Source: Ruminococcus sp.
Lineage (GTDB): Bacteria > Bacillota > Clostridia > Oscillospirales > Ruminococcaceae
Length of the DNA: 64,000 nt
Assembly: GCA_017622925.1 (NCBI GenBank)
Contig: JAGAQC010000039.1
Span: 1 to 64,000 of the forward strand
Reading direction: 5' to 3'
The notes beneath the pieces were generated by a model, which saw only the letters and a list, made by a program, of their open reading frames with translations, was not told the origin of the DNA and did not search any database. Numbering within the stretch: the first letter of the stretch is position 1; each line of letters starts with the position of its first letter. This document shows positions 39,883 to 48,735 of the stretch, in pieces. The position numbers and the translations under genes are program-made.

Positions 39883-41793
39883 ATGGAGCAGATAAAGCTT
39901 ATAGGGGTGTGTCTCTCTACCCTGCATGAAGAAGATCGTTTCAGCTTTGTAAGCGAGCTTAACAGGCACGCTGTAATAAACGGCTGCCGTCTGCTCGTTT
40001 TCAATTCCTGCGCCGATATGTACGAACAAAGTCCCGAAAGCAACAAAGGCTCGTCCGCTGTTTTCAGACTGATACCATACGAAAAGCTTTCAGCGCTTAT
40101 AATTTTCCCAAACATAATGTACGATACCTGCATAATTGACGAAATAGCAGAAAATTGCAGGCTTCACGATCTTCCGCTGATCTCGATAGATAAGGAAATT
40201 GACGGCAGTATTGTCTTTGCATTTAAAAACGCCGATATATTTGAAAAGCTCTGCCGCCACGTTATTGAAGACCACGGCGCAAGAAAATTATATATGCTCG
40301 CAGGCTTTGAAGGAAACGTGTACTCGAACGAACGTATAGAAGCCTTTAAACGCGCGCTTGCCGTCAACAACATACCGATAGACGATAATAATATCGGATA
40401 TGGCTGTTTCTGGGAACAACCGACCGTCGAGGTGCTTACTCAATGGTTCGTGACCGAAAAAAGAGAAATACCCGACGCAATTATTTGCGCCAATGATTTT
40501 ATGGCTATAGCCGCCAGCTCGTTCCTACAGTCAATGGGCGTAAGGATTCCCGAGGACTGCATAATTACGGGCTTTGACGGCGTAAAACAGACCGAGTATC
40601 TACCGCCGCAGATAACCACCTGCAAGCAGGATTTCGATAAAATGAGCAGACTTATATTTGAAACGATACTTAAACTGTGGAAAGGCGGGACTGTCGAAAA
40701 GCATGTTTACGTTGATTTTAATATAATCTACTCTCAATCCTGCGGCTGTAAGCCTGTAAGCTATGAGAATACCTCAAACTCGATAAGAACGCTCCTCAAC
40801 AGCCTGAGCCTTGCAGACGAACGTCATAAAATGATATGCAACACGCAGACTTGTATACCTCAAATATCCGACGTAAACTATCTTGCGCGTATAATTATTA
40901 ATAAATTTAAATTTGATACGTGTATTTTTGCGCTTAATAACGACATCTTTGAGCCGCCCGACTTCGGCAGCCAATACAAAGACAGCGAATGCTTCGGACG
41001 AAACATTGATATTCTGTATCACCGCTATAACAAGACCGAATATGAACGGTGCTGTATCCCGAAAAAAATGCTTCTGCCCCGTTACGATCTTCTTCTGAGC
41101 CGTGAGCTTCCGATCATAGTATGCTGCTCCCATTTCAGCACAATGGTCATGGGGTACTGCGTGTTCCAAACCGAGATCGACATTGACGAGTACGAAAAAA
41201 TACACAGTATGATGAGTACGGTTTCCGCCGCTTTGGGAAGTTTTCACAGTAAAGTCCAGATAGAAAACATTAACGATAAGCTTCAGCGGCTCTCTCAGCG
41301 TGATTTTATGACGGGACTTTTCAATCGGCGAGGATTTTTTGAACGGCTTGACGGAATTATATCCGACGCCGCCAATACAGGCTCTGCGCTTGTGCTTATT
41401 TCCGCCGATCTGGACGAACTCAAATATATCAACGATACTTTCGGTCATTCCGAGGGCGACAACGCAATAATAACCGTAAGCAGAGCATTGTTGAGCAGTT
41501 CTCCTCAAAGCGGACTTTGCGCGCGTTTCGGAGGGGACGAATTTTGCATGGCAATAGTTATTCGCAAAGAAGATCCCCATGTATTTTTCACGGATTTCAA
41601 AAATCGCTTTTTTAATTTTCTTCACGAATATAATGCGAACGCAAATAAGACGTATATGGTGAAAGCAAGCATAGGTTCTTCTTATGCTATTATAGACGGC
41701 GATCTGAATACGGACGAAATTATAAAAGCCGCAGACGAAAAAATGTACGCCTGCAAGCTTGAACACAAACAATTAGACCTCCTCGGAAATTGA
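39883..41793 (+). CDS. Diguanylate cyclase with LacI-type periplasmic-binding-like sensor
   Basis: 636 aa from ATG 39883 (GGAAGTGAG upstream; the 53 codons before lie in the palindromic repeat). Residues 1-285 form a LacI/RbsB-like ligand domain without a helix-turn-helix: LIGVCLSTLHEEDRF, CANDFMAIAASSFLQSMGVRIPEDCIITGFDG. A middle region (about 300-460) follows, then GGDEF at 470-630: LISADLDELKYINDTFGHSEGD and RFGGDEF, the intact active site. It makes cyclic di-GMP, presumably in response to a small ligand. No signal peptide or membrane helix. Confidence 0.9.
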   Translation: MEQIKLIGVCLSTLHEEDRFSFVSELNRHAVINGCRLLVFNSCADMYEQSPESNKGSSAVFRLIPYEKLSALIIFPNIMYDTCIIDEIAENCRLHDLPLISIDKEIDGSIVFAFKNADIFEKLCRHVIEDHGARKLYMLAGFEGNVYSNERIEAFKRALAVNNIPIDDNNIGYGCFWEQPTVEVLTQWFVTEKREIPDAIICANDFMAIAASSFLQSMGVRIPEDCIITGFDGVKQTEYLPPQITTCKQDFDKMSRLIFETILKLWKGGTVEKHVYVDFNIIYSQSCGCKPVSYENTSNSIRTLLNSLSLADERHKMICNTQTCIPQISDVNYLARIIINKFKFDTCIFALNNDIFEPPDFGSQYKDSECFGRNIDILYHRYNKTEYERCCIPKKMLLPRYDLLLSRELPIIVCCSHFSTMVMGYCVFQTEIDIDEYEKIHSMMSTVSAALGSFHSKVQIENINDKLQRLSQRDFMTGLFNRRGFFERLDGIISDAANTGSALVLISADLDELKYINDTFGHSEGDNAIITVSRALLSSSPQSGLCARFGGDEFCMAIVIRKEDPHVFFTDFKNRFFNFLHEYNANANKTYMVKASIGSSYAIIDGDLNTDEIIKAADEKMYACKLEHKQLDLLGN

Positions 41794-41801
41794 TACTGAA
41801 A

Positions 41802-41850
41802 AAGACCTGTTCGGTGATATGCAATTTCGCATAATATCGAACAGGTCTTA
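41802..41850 (+). terminator. Hairpin after LacI-GGDEF gene
   Basis: AAGACCTGTTCG / CGAACAGGTCTT stem, 8 bp after the stop; short T-run. It probably terminates the transcript. Confidence 0.65.
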
Positions 41851-41889
41851 TAATATCTGTAATTATTATTTTGATAACAATGTCATCTA

Positions 41890-42068
41890 AGGGAACGCCC
41901 TCTCTTGCAGGGCGTTCCCTCTTTCAAAACAGTCCAGTGGACTGTTTTGAAATTCACCCTTTGCGGAGCGCTTAAACGCTATGTGGGACTCTGTCCCACA
42001 CCCTGCCAGAGGCGCTGCCTCTGGACACCGCCAAAGGGACACCGTCCCTTTGGAATCCCGATATTAGA
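41890..42068. repeat. Multi-hairpin intergenic repeat, copy 1
   Basis: A chain of short palindromes (GGGAACGCCCT..AGGGCGTTCCC, CAGTCCAGTGGACTG, GCCAGAGGC..GCCTCTGG, CCAAAGGGACACCGTCCCTTTGG). The same blocks occur in inverse order at 50985-51217 and partly at 44036-44098. It sits between the convergent genes 39883-41793 and 42083-43738. Confidence 0.85.
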
Positions 42069-42082
42069 ATGCTATGATTTTA

Positions 42083-43738
42083 TTAGTCAATAAAATCAAC
42101 GCTTTTCTTAATTTCGGTCTTGTGCTTATACATAGCCTTATCGCTTCGGGCGATGATCGCCTTAATATCGGGTTCTTCGGGGTCTGTAAGCGGGTCGTAA
42201 CAGGAAGTCCCCACCGCAACTGAAAAAGGATATCCCTTGTAATCAATATTTTCCCTTGCAAACTCAACGTTTATCGCATCTGTAAAATCGGCGTCGGAAA
42301 TGCACATAAATTCGTCGCCGCCTATCCTGTACACCTTTCCCCTCTTTCCTATGGCTCTCAGGAGTACCGAAGCACAGCGGATTATCGCCTTATCGCCGCT
42401 TTCGTGACCGTAATTGTCGTTTATGTATTTCAGGAAATTAACGTCGCAGGCGGTCACATAAATATCCCTGCACTTTTCGGGCGATTTTTCCAGCTCGTCG
42501 ATACGTTCCTCATAGGTATTACGATTGAAAGTGTTCGTCATTATGTCGATGCACGAAGCTCGGATAGCCGCCTTAGTCGCCATTGATCTCTTTATCATAA
42601 TTCTGACAATAAAGAACAACCCTACGAGTATTGCTATCGAGACAACACATTTTATAATAGTATTGACCTTTCGGCTCTTGACCTCCGCCGAGCTGTCAAC
42701 GATCGAAACGTTGTCAACGTAATATGACATGAACTTTGTGTCGCCCTCGTTATCGGTCTGAACGTAGAAATATGCGTCGGTAGCGTCCGACGGAAGAATG
42801 AAATCTCCCGAAATTTTCGACCACGTTCCTTTTTGAAGAGCCTTGCTTGCGATAGTTGCATATATCTCCTCGCCGTTCAGATTGTACTGAAGCTTTATAA
42901 AGAAAGTTTGGGTATCTCTGCTGTCATTGTCCATGTACATCACATAGGCAGAATATGTATAATTCACCATCGGCTTTATCATGCTGAGCCTTACCATCGG
43001 AGCGTTCCAGAAAACCGTCTTGTTAGTCACATAAAGCGATTTTTCGCCTGAATAGCTGAAATCTTCGGAGAGATTTAATTCCACTTCTCCCCTCGGTATC
43101 CAGCCGTTCAAGCCGTGTTCAAAGTCATAAGCGGTACTCGAAGAGGTGTTTTCGTTCGGCGGCTTTGTCGCCTGCTGATAACCGAATATAGAAATATCGT
43201 CCACGCAAAAGTCCGTAAGACCGCTTTCAGTCTCAAAATAAGCGCAAACGTTTTCCACATCGCTCGGAATAATGGCAGTATTTTCAATAAGCTCCCATTT
43301 GTCGCAGCCTACTGCCTGTTTGACGATCGTTTCATATGATTCGTTGCCGGAAACGTCCGTGAATTTAAGCGAGAGCATTATATTTGCGCCCTCGGGAGCT
43401 TCGCTTATTACGTAGGCTCTGAAAAGCAATTCAGACCCGGGAGCGGCAAGTTCGGTAATATTGAGCGACGGACCGCTCCATGACTCCTCACGGTTGCTTG
43501 TTATGATCGCCGCGTTGCCGCTGTGACTTTTCTCAGTCGTTATGGAAATTTTAGACCTGTTGCCGAAAGATGTCCAGCCGTCAAAGCTGTCGGATTCAAA
43601 GCCGGTTGAAACCAATTCGCAGTATTTTTCGTCGTTAATTTCTTCGCTTTCGGCGCATACGCTGACAGGCTCTGCAAAAAGAATCAACAGTAAAAATAAT
43701 GACAGAAACGCCGATAAATATTTTCTTATTTTTCCCAT
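42083..43738 (-). CDS. Membrane diguanylate cyclase with two extracellular CBM-like modules
   Basis: 551 aa from ATG 43738 (AAGGGGTGAT upstream). Signal peptide 1-30 (FLSLFLLLILFAEPVSVCA). Two beta-sandwich modules of CBM4_9 type, about 45-190 (FESDSFDGW, CVDDISIFG) and 200-350 (FEHGLNGWIPRG, YVDNVSIVD). A membrane helix follows (IIKCVVSIAILVGLFFIVRIMI, about 360-382), then a cytoplasmic GGDEF domain (CDVNFLKYINDNYGHESGD, RIGGDEF). The layout predicts that polysaccharide binding outside changes cyclic di-GMP inside. Paralogue at 44323-45972. Confidence 0.9.
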   Translation of the reverse strand: MGKIRKYLSAFLSLFLLLILFAEPVSVCAESEEINDEKYCELVSTGFESDSFDGWTSFGNRSKISITTEKSHSGNAAIITSNREESWSGPSLNITELAAPGSELLFRAYVISEAPEGANIMLSLKFTDVSGNESYETIVKQAVGCDKWELIENTAIIPSDVENVCAYFETESGLTDFCVDDISIFGYQQATKPPNENTSSSTAYDFEHGLNGWIPRGEVELNLSEDFSYSGEKSLYVTNKTVFWNAPMVRLSMIKPMVNYTYSAYVMYMDNDSRDTQTFFIKLQYNLNGEEIYATIASKALQKGTWSKISGDFILPSDATDAYFYVQTDNEGDTKFMSYYVDNVSIVDSSAEVKSRKVNTIIKCVVSIAILVGLFFIVRIMIKRSMATKAAIRASCIDIMTNTFNRNTYEERIDELEKSPEKCRDIYVTACDVNFLKYINDNYGHESGDKAIIRCASVLLRAIGKRGKVYRIGGDEFMCISDADFTDAINVEFARENIDYKGYPFSVAVGTSCYDPLTDPEEPDIKAIIARSDKAMYKHKTEIKKSVDFID

Positions 43739-43950
43739 CAGATCACCCCTTAAAACACTCCGAAACACACTAACTCTGTTTATCAGCCATCTCTATATAA
43801 ATATTATATCATATTATTAAAAATATTTCTATCTACAACTTACTTAAATTATCACTTGCTTTTTTGTACATTTTCAACAATTATCTACAACTTAAGAGGA
43901 TTTTGTTACCCTTTATTCTTGTCAAAGAGGTAACTTTTCGGAGCCTATAT

Positions 43951-44027
43951 CGTAAATTTTCCTGTATAAAGCCAAATGAACTTAAAATTACAGATAAATA
44001 AGGTGGCTTTATACAGGTAAATTTACG
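43951..44027. repeat. Near-perfect 24-bp inverted repeat
   Basis: Arms 43951-43974 and 44004-44027 pair at 23 of 24 positions (CCTGTATAAAGCCA / TGGCTTTATACAGG core) around a 29-base AT-rich centre. It is upstream of the 42083-43738 gene. It may be an operator, a small element or a terminator-like hairpin. Confidence 0.75.
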
Positions 44028-44035
44028 ACAACAGA

Positions 44036-44098
44036 GATTCCAAAGGGGTCACCCCTTTGGCAGGGGGTGCAGGGGGACAGCGTCCCCCTGCTTAAGTT
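44036..44098. repeat. Multi-hairpin repeat, partial copy
   Basis: GATTCCAAAGGGG..CCCCTTTGG and GGGGGACAGCGTCCCCC hairpins, related to one end of 41890-42068. Confidence 0.7.
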
Positions 44099-44157
44099 GT
44101 GGATAGTGATTTGAAATGTATTAAAAGATGTTCCCTCCCTAAAATGGGAGGGATCAA

Positions 44158-44317
44158 GAGCCTGTTCAGCATCTCCTCACGCACGTCTTTTCGTCAAATT
44201 TTGCCGAATCCTGCGTCAAAAATCTTTGCCATACGACAGTATGCCTGCAAATTTTTTCCTTGTATTCGTCAAAATTATGCTCGAAAATCCGCACACGCCG
44301 AGATACTGAACAGGCTC
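44158..44317. repeat. 160-bp palindromic element, copy B (MITE-like)
   Basis: Starts GAGCCTGTTCAGCATCTC and ends GAGATACTGAACAGGCTC. Same length as copy A at 39703-39862, inverted. Its end abuts the stop of the gene at 44323-45972 by 5 bp, so it may also serve as terminator. Confidence 0.85.
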
Positions 44318-44322
44318 TAAAC

Positions 44323-45972
44323 TCATTGTCTCGAAAATTCTTTATTTTCGGATTTTATCTTTTGCTTGTGATCGTACATTTCCTTATCGCACTCGGCGAT
44401 TATCTTGCTGAACGTGGGGTAACGCTTGCTGTCATACACGGCAAAGCCGCATGCCACCGCAAAGGGATAGCCCTTGTCGATTTTTTTCTCGGCTTCGGCA
44501 ATTCGCAGTATTTCGTCCTTTATCGGTTTACGGGACATGCAGACGAACTCGTCTCCGCCCGTTCTGTAAACGTTTCCCGATTTTCCGATGATTTTCTTGA
44601 GCAATTCCGCACAGCGGATAATAGCCGCGTCGCCCTTATCGTGACCGTAATTATCGTTTATATATTTAAGGAAATTCACATCGCACAGAGCGAAATACAT
44701 CGTCTTCAGCTTTTCCGCATCGGATTCCAGTTCAGCCGCCTTTTTTTCGTAAGCGTTTCTGTTGAACACCCTTGTCATAGCGTCAATGGAAACAAGCTCC
44801 AGAGCCTCGCTGTTCTTTTTATGGCGTTTGAAAATGAGTAATCCGACGACAAACAGTACCGCAAGAGCCGCAGCCGTACAACCGATAATAATGGCAAGTT
44901 TTATATTGTTGCTCTTTTTTACCAAGCCTGCCTTAGCGATAGTAACATTGTCAACATAGTAGGACATCAGGTCGTCGGGAGTAAGCTCCTCGCCCTCCTC
45001 GATGTTGTCTGTCTGTATATACAAGGAGATATTTTCGGCTTCTTCGGGAACTGTGTAATAACCGCTGATCTCAGTCCACTTGCCTTTTTTTATGTTCTTA
45101 TCCGCAATAAGATTATAAGTGACCGCGCCGTTCACCGTATATTGAAGTTCCATTCTGAAAACATGGGAATCGGCATATTCCTTGCCGTTAAACATAACGT
45201 AAGCCGAGTAATAGTAGCTCTCGTTCTTTATTATCTTGTCCGAGATCGTAGCCGTAGGACCGTTCCAAGTGTTGGTGCGGTTAGTCGCATAAAGGGACTG
45301 TGAACCCGACTGACTGTACGCGTCTGTAAGGACGACTTTCATGTCGCCGCGCGAGACCCATTGTTCGGTATCGTTTTCAAAGTCCATATTGTACTTGTCG
45401 AGATACTCCTTCGCATCGTCCTGTTTTGAAACGGCAGCGTTGCCCGAGATCGTGACATCATCAATAAAGAAATCAAGAGCGGCGTCGGAGCATTCAAAAT
45501 AGATGAGATAGGAAACAGCGTCCTCAGAGATCGCCAAGGAACTTGTAAGCTCCGTCCAGACGCCCGGCTCAACATCTGCGCTGGCGATCTGTGTAAAAGC
45601 CTCGTTGCCGTAACTGTCAATATATTTAACAGTCCATGAAATAGTTTTTGCGGAGTCGCCCTCGTGATACACCCACCCATCGAAATCGTAAGTTTCAGCG
45701 GCGTTGAAAATATCGTCGCAGTTCAGGGACGGACCTTCATAGGAGTTTTTTCTGCCGGTGATCTTGACAGAAGTGTCCCCCGAATGGGCAGCGGACGTAT
45801 CAAGAGCGATACTTCCTCCGCCGAACGTCGCCCATTTTCCCAGCTCCTTATCGTCAAAATCGCAGCTTACGATAACGCTGCTCTCGGCAGACGCGGAGAT
45901 CGCGGGCGATATAAAAAATGCAGACGCGCTTATAGCTGCAACTGACGAAAGAAGCAAAGCTTTATAGTTCAT
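44323..45972 (-). CDS. Membrane diguanylate cyclase with two extracellular CBM-like modules (paralogue)
   Basis: 549 aa. Signal peptide 1-29. CBM4_9-like modules at about 35-178 (CDFDDKELGKWATFGGG, FFIDDVTISG) and 190-345 (NDTEQWVSRGDM, YYVDNVTIAK). Membrane helix about 355-378 (IIGCTAAALAVLFVVGLLIF). GGDEF: CDVNFLKYINDNYGHDKGD and RTGGDEF, intact. Same architecture as 42083-43738, separated by 584 bp of repeats, so a duplication. AGGTGA precedes ATG. Likely senses cell-wall polysaccharide and makes cyclic di-GMP. Confidence 0.9.
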   Translation of the reverse strand: MNYKALLLSSVAAISASAFFISPAISASAESSVIVSCDFDDKELGKWATFGGGSIALDTSAAHSGDTSVKITGRKNSYEGPSLNCDDIFNAAETYDFDGWVYHEGDSAKTISWTVKYIDSYGNEAFTQIASADVEPGVWTELTSSLAISEDAVSYLIYFECSDAALDFFIDDVTISGNAAVSKQDDAKEYLDKYNMDFENDTEQWVSRGDMKVVLTDAYSQSGSQSLYATNRTNTWNGPTATISDKIIKNESYYYSAYVMFNGKEYADSHVFRMELQYTVNGAVTYNLIADKNIKKGKWTEISGYYTVPEEAENISLYIQTDNIEEGEELTPDDLMSYYVDNVTIAKAGLVKKSNNIKLAIIIGCTAAALAVLFVVGLLIFKRHKKNSEALELVSIDAMTRVFNRNAYEKKAAELESDAEKLKTMYFALCDVNFLKYINDNYGHDKGDAAIIRCAELLKKIIGKSGNVYRTGGDEFVCMSRKPIKDEILRIAEAEKKIDKGYPFAVACGFAVYDSKRYPTFSKIIAECDKEMYDHKQKIKSENKEFSRQ

Positions 45973-46048
45973 ATCTATTCACCTGAAAATATCATAGTTT
46001 CAAAAATAAATTTGAAAACCGCCAATCTAACAAAAATGTATATACTTC

Positions 46049-46077
46049 ATTATATCACTTTTCCATAAAAAAGTCTA
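46049..46077 (-). promoter_or_regulatory. Candidate promoter of CBM-GGDEF gene
   Basis: TAGACT (46077-46072), 17 bp, TATAAT (46054-46049) on the minus strand, 77 bp before the ATG. Confidence 0.55.
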
Positions 46078-46150
46078 TAGAAAATTCAAAAAAACTTTAT
46101 TTTCTTTCAAATTTTACAGCGTTATCAAAGAATATTCATAAAAGGTTCAA

Positions 46151-46177
46151 AAAAGCCGCCCATAAAGAGCGGCTTTC
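46151..46177 (-). terminator. Terminator of lipoprotein gene
   Basis: AAAGCCGC / GCGGCTTT stem (46152-46159 with 46169-46176) and a T-run on the minus strand, directly after the stop. Confidence 0.85.
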
Positions 46178-46179
46178 TG

Positions 46180-47424
46180 TTATTGTGTCTGCGATTCGAG
46201 TTCCAGCTTGAATGGGGAGTATCGTCTGTAGGCTGATTTATTCTTTTCGACCGTAAGAGCCTTTGATTTTTCATCGAGGAAATCGGTAAATTCTTCGTAA
46301 TATCTCATTGACTGGAGACTTTCTATGTTGTCCTCGCTCCAGTAGTCGTCCTCCGTCATTCTCTCTCTAAGGTCGCCTCTCAGCACAATGTAGATAGTAT
46401 CCTCGCTGTACTCGTAGACCTGAGCTTCTCCGAGGGGCAGCTCGTTGAATACGAAGTCATTGAAAAGGCGTTCGTTTTTGGCGTCGTCCGTTTCCTCGGC
46501 AGGCTCTGTTTCGGTATCAGTCTCGGCAGCCTGTTCAGCGGAGGTCGTAGTCTGCTTCTGAACAAGGCGTTCGTTGGCATACGGGTCTGTCGTGGTCGTA
46601 GTCGTAGTTTCGTCGGAAGCCGCAGTTGTCGTGGTAGTGGTAGTTGTCACGGCTCCCGCGCCCTCGGCAGTCGTTGTATGAGCGGCGACATACTCGTCAT
46701 ACTCCTCGCTTACGGCGTCCATTTCGTGCATTTTATCGAGAACGTCTGACTTTCCGTTTATCTGCTTTGCGTACTTTTCAGCCATATTGCGAAGCTCTCT
46801 CTCCTTGTCGGGAGCGACCTTTTCTCCTGCCTCGTTTTTAAGGCTGATGGAAACATATTTAACTCGCGCGAAATTGTCAACGAAGTATTCCTTCAGCTCG
46901 TCCTCTGAGCAGCCCTTGTCTCCGTCAAAGCCGTAGTAATACTTGAATATTTCTCTTTCCTTAAAGGTGCTTTCAGCCATTTTCTGCATAGTTTCAAGGC
47001 TCACGCCGTTTTTGTCGAGCCTGCTGTCCTGATTGAAATAATAATCAGCCATTTCAGCGGCAGTATCCTTGTCCTCCTGCGAAAGCTCTCCGCCGATAGC
47101 GTCAAATTCATTCTGTATACCTGCGTAATCAATGCAGTATTCGGTCGCCTTGTTCTGTATCCAGTCGGTAGAATCTATCTCGTCTATTTTGGCGTTTCTG
47201 ACGTCTTTAAGCTCAGGAGCTGCGCCGTTATTGTTTTGGAGTACGCCTGCCGCCTCGCTGTAGCCTTGCATCGTATAATAAATGAACAAGCCTGCCGGTA
47301 TATCATAGCCGCCTACAGTAAGAGCGTTTTTAGTTCCGCTGCCTATTGACGGCGTACAGCCTGCAAGCGCCGAAGCGATAGATACTGCCGTTACAGCAGC
47401 CGTGATCTTTTTTAAGGTTTTCAT
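46180..47424 (-). CDS. Secreted lipoprotein, SurA/PrsA-like
   Basis: 414 aa. Lipoprotein signal with lipobox ALAGC (Cys23). The first 215 residues are helical and charged as in SurA/PrsA chaperone cores (ALTVGGYDIPAGLFIYYTM, FKEREIFKYYYGFDG, EDELKEYF ... RVKYVSISL). A threonine-rich linker (about 255-310) replaces the usual PPIase domain. The C-terminal helical part ends LELESQTQ. It may assist folding of exported proteins such as dockerin enzymes. No PPIase signature seen, so isomerase activity is unlikely. Confidence 0.8.
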   Translation of the reverse strand: MKTLKKITAAVTAVSIASALAGCTPSIGSGTKNALTVGGYDIPAGLFIYYTMQGYSEAAGVLQNNNGAAPELKDVRNAKIDEIDSTDWIQNKATEYCIDYAGIQNEFDAIGGELSQEDKDTAAEMADYYFNQDSRLDKNGVSLETMQKMAESTFKEREIFKYYYGFDGDKGCSEDELKEYFVDNFARVKYVSISLKNEAGEKVAPDKERELRNMAEKYAKQINGKSDVLDKMHEMDAVSEEYDEYVAAHTTTAEGAGAVTTTTTTTTAASDETTTTTTTDPYANERLVQKQTTTSAEQAAETDTETEPAEETDDAKNERLFNDFVFNELPLGEAQVYEYSEDTIYIVLRGDLRERMTEDDYWSEDNIESLQSMRYYEEFTDFLDEKSKALTVEKNKSAYRRYSPFKLELESQTQ

Positions 47425-47478
47425 TTAACTTCTGCCTCCGATATAATAAATTTTAGAATTAATTTCATATACCTTTTC

Positions 47479-47507
47479 ATTATACATCATTTTTTTTGAT
47501 TTGTCCA
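47479..47507 (-). promoter_or_regulatory. Promoter of lipoprotein gene
   Basis: TGGACA (47507-47502), 17 bp, TATAAT (47484-47479) on the minus strand. Confidence 0.65.
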
Positions 47508-47621
47508 TAGGTAAACGAAAATTTTTTTCTTTCTTTCACATTTTCGGCAAATTCATACACTTTTACAGCAATTATTCTTTTTTCCGACATGTTATTTTTC
47601 GTGTTTTTGCACAAAAACGCC

Positions 47622-47650
47622 TTGACAAGCTATCGGAGCTGTGTTATAAT
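47622..47650 (+). promoter_or_regulatory. aro operon promoter
   Basis: TTGACA, 17 bp, TATAAT: a consensus sigma-A promoter 39 bp before the aroB start. Confidence 0.9.
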
Positions 47651-47688
47651 TAATATGTATATTTGAAAAATCTGGAGCGTGATCTACC

Positions 47689-48732
47689 TTGAAAACCATT
47701 CATATTGAGACAAGCAGTCCCTACGATGTATATATAGAAAGAGGTTCGCTTGCCAAAAGCGGCGAACTTATATCAAAAGTTATTGATTCAAAAAAAACCG
47801 TTATTATAACCGATGATACCGTAAATTCGCTTTATACGGACACTCTTGTGCAGTCACTTGAAAAAAGCGGGATAAGTCCGTCCGTATTTGTATTTCCGCA
47901 CGGAGAACAGTCAAAAAATTTAAACGTTCTCGGCGGAATATATGACTTTCTCTGTAAAAAAAGAATTACAAGAAGCGATTTTATTATAGCTCTCGGCGGA
48001 GGAGTTGTCGGCGATATTACGGGATTTGCGGCAGCGTCGTTCCTGCGCGGTATCAAGTTTGTACAGATACCCACAACGCTGCTTGCTCAGGTGGATTCCT
48101 CTGTCGGCGGTAAAACGGCAATTGACATAGCAGGCGGAAAAAACCTCGTAGGAGCTTTCAAACAGCCTGCGCTCGTTATCTGCGACAGCGACATACTCCG
48201 CACACTTCCGCAAAGCGAACTCTCATGCGGTATGGCGGAGGTCATAAAATACGGCATGATTCGTGACGAAAAACTCTTTGAAGTTCTTGAAAAGCACGAT
48301 ATATCGAACGTTGACGAAGTTATGGACGATATTGTTTATACCTGCATTGACATAAAAAGAGAAGTGGTTGAAAACGACGAATTTGACAAAGGCGAACGCA
48401 TGATGCTCAATTTCGGACATACTCTCGGTCACGCTATCGAGGGCTGGCATAATTACACCAATTACACGCACGGAATGGGCGTTGCCGTCGGAATGTGCAT
48501 GATAACGGAACGTCTGTGCAGTCCCGAACTTGCCGAAAGACTGAAAAAATGCGTTGTTTCCTATGGACTTCCCACATCAACTGAAGCTCCGCTTTCCGAA
48601 CTTCTCCCCTTCTGTTCAACCGATAAAAAATGCGAGTCAGGCAGCATAAGTTATATTATCTGCAATAAGATCGGCAAAGCTGAAATTAAAAAAGTAACCG
48701 TTGCCGAATTTGAAAAACTCATGGAGGGATAA
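47689..48732 (+). CDS. aroB: 3-dehydroquinate synthase
   Basis: 347 aa from a TTG start (GGAG upstream). It converts DAHP to 3-dehydroquinate with NAD and a metal ion, the second shikimate step. Motifs: IITDDTV, GEQSKN, LGGGVVGDITGFAAASFLRG, PTTLLAQVDSSVGGKTAID, and metal ligands in EVIKYG, LNFGHTLGHAIE and THGMGVAVG. Normal length. First gene of aroB-aroA-aroC. Confidence 0.96.
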   Translation: MKTIHIETSSPYDVYIERGSLAKSGELISKVIDSKKTVIITDDTVNSLYTDTLVQSLEKSGISPSVFVFPHGEQSKNLNVLGGIYDFLCKKRITRSDFIIALGGGVVGDITGFAAASFLRGIKFVQIPTTLLAQVDSSVGGKTAIDIAGGKNLVGAFKQPALVICDSDILRTLPQSELSCGMAEVIKYGMIRDEKLFEVLEKHDISNVDEVMDDIVYTCIDIKREVVENDEFDKGERMMLNFGHTLGHAIEGWHNYTNYTHGMGVAVGMCMITERLCSPELAERLKKCVVSYGLPTSTEAPLSELLPFCSTDKKCESGSISYIICNKIGKAEIKKVTVAEFEKLMEG

Positions 48733-48735
48733 AAT

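Noticed and set aside
40774..41772. 332-aa minus-strand ORF
   Set aside because: Lies wholly opposite the GGDEF gene 39883-41793, which has clear domains; codon shadow.
46180..47424. Active peptidyl-prolyl isomerase (PrsA)
   Set aside because: The parvulin-type domain is replaced by a threonine-rich linker; only the SurA/PrsA-like chaperone core is suggested.
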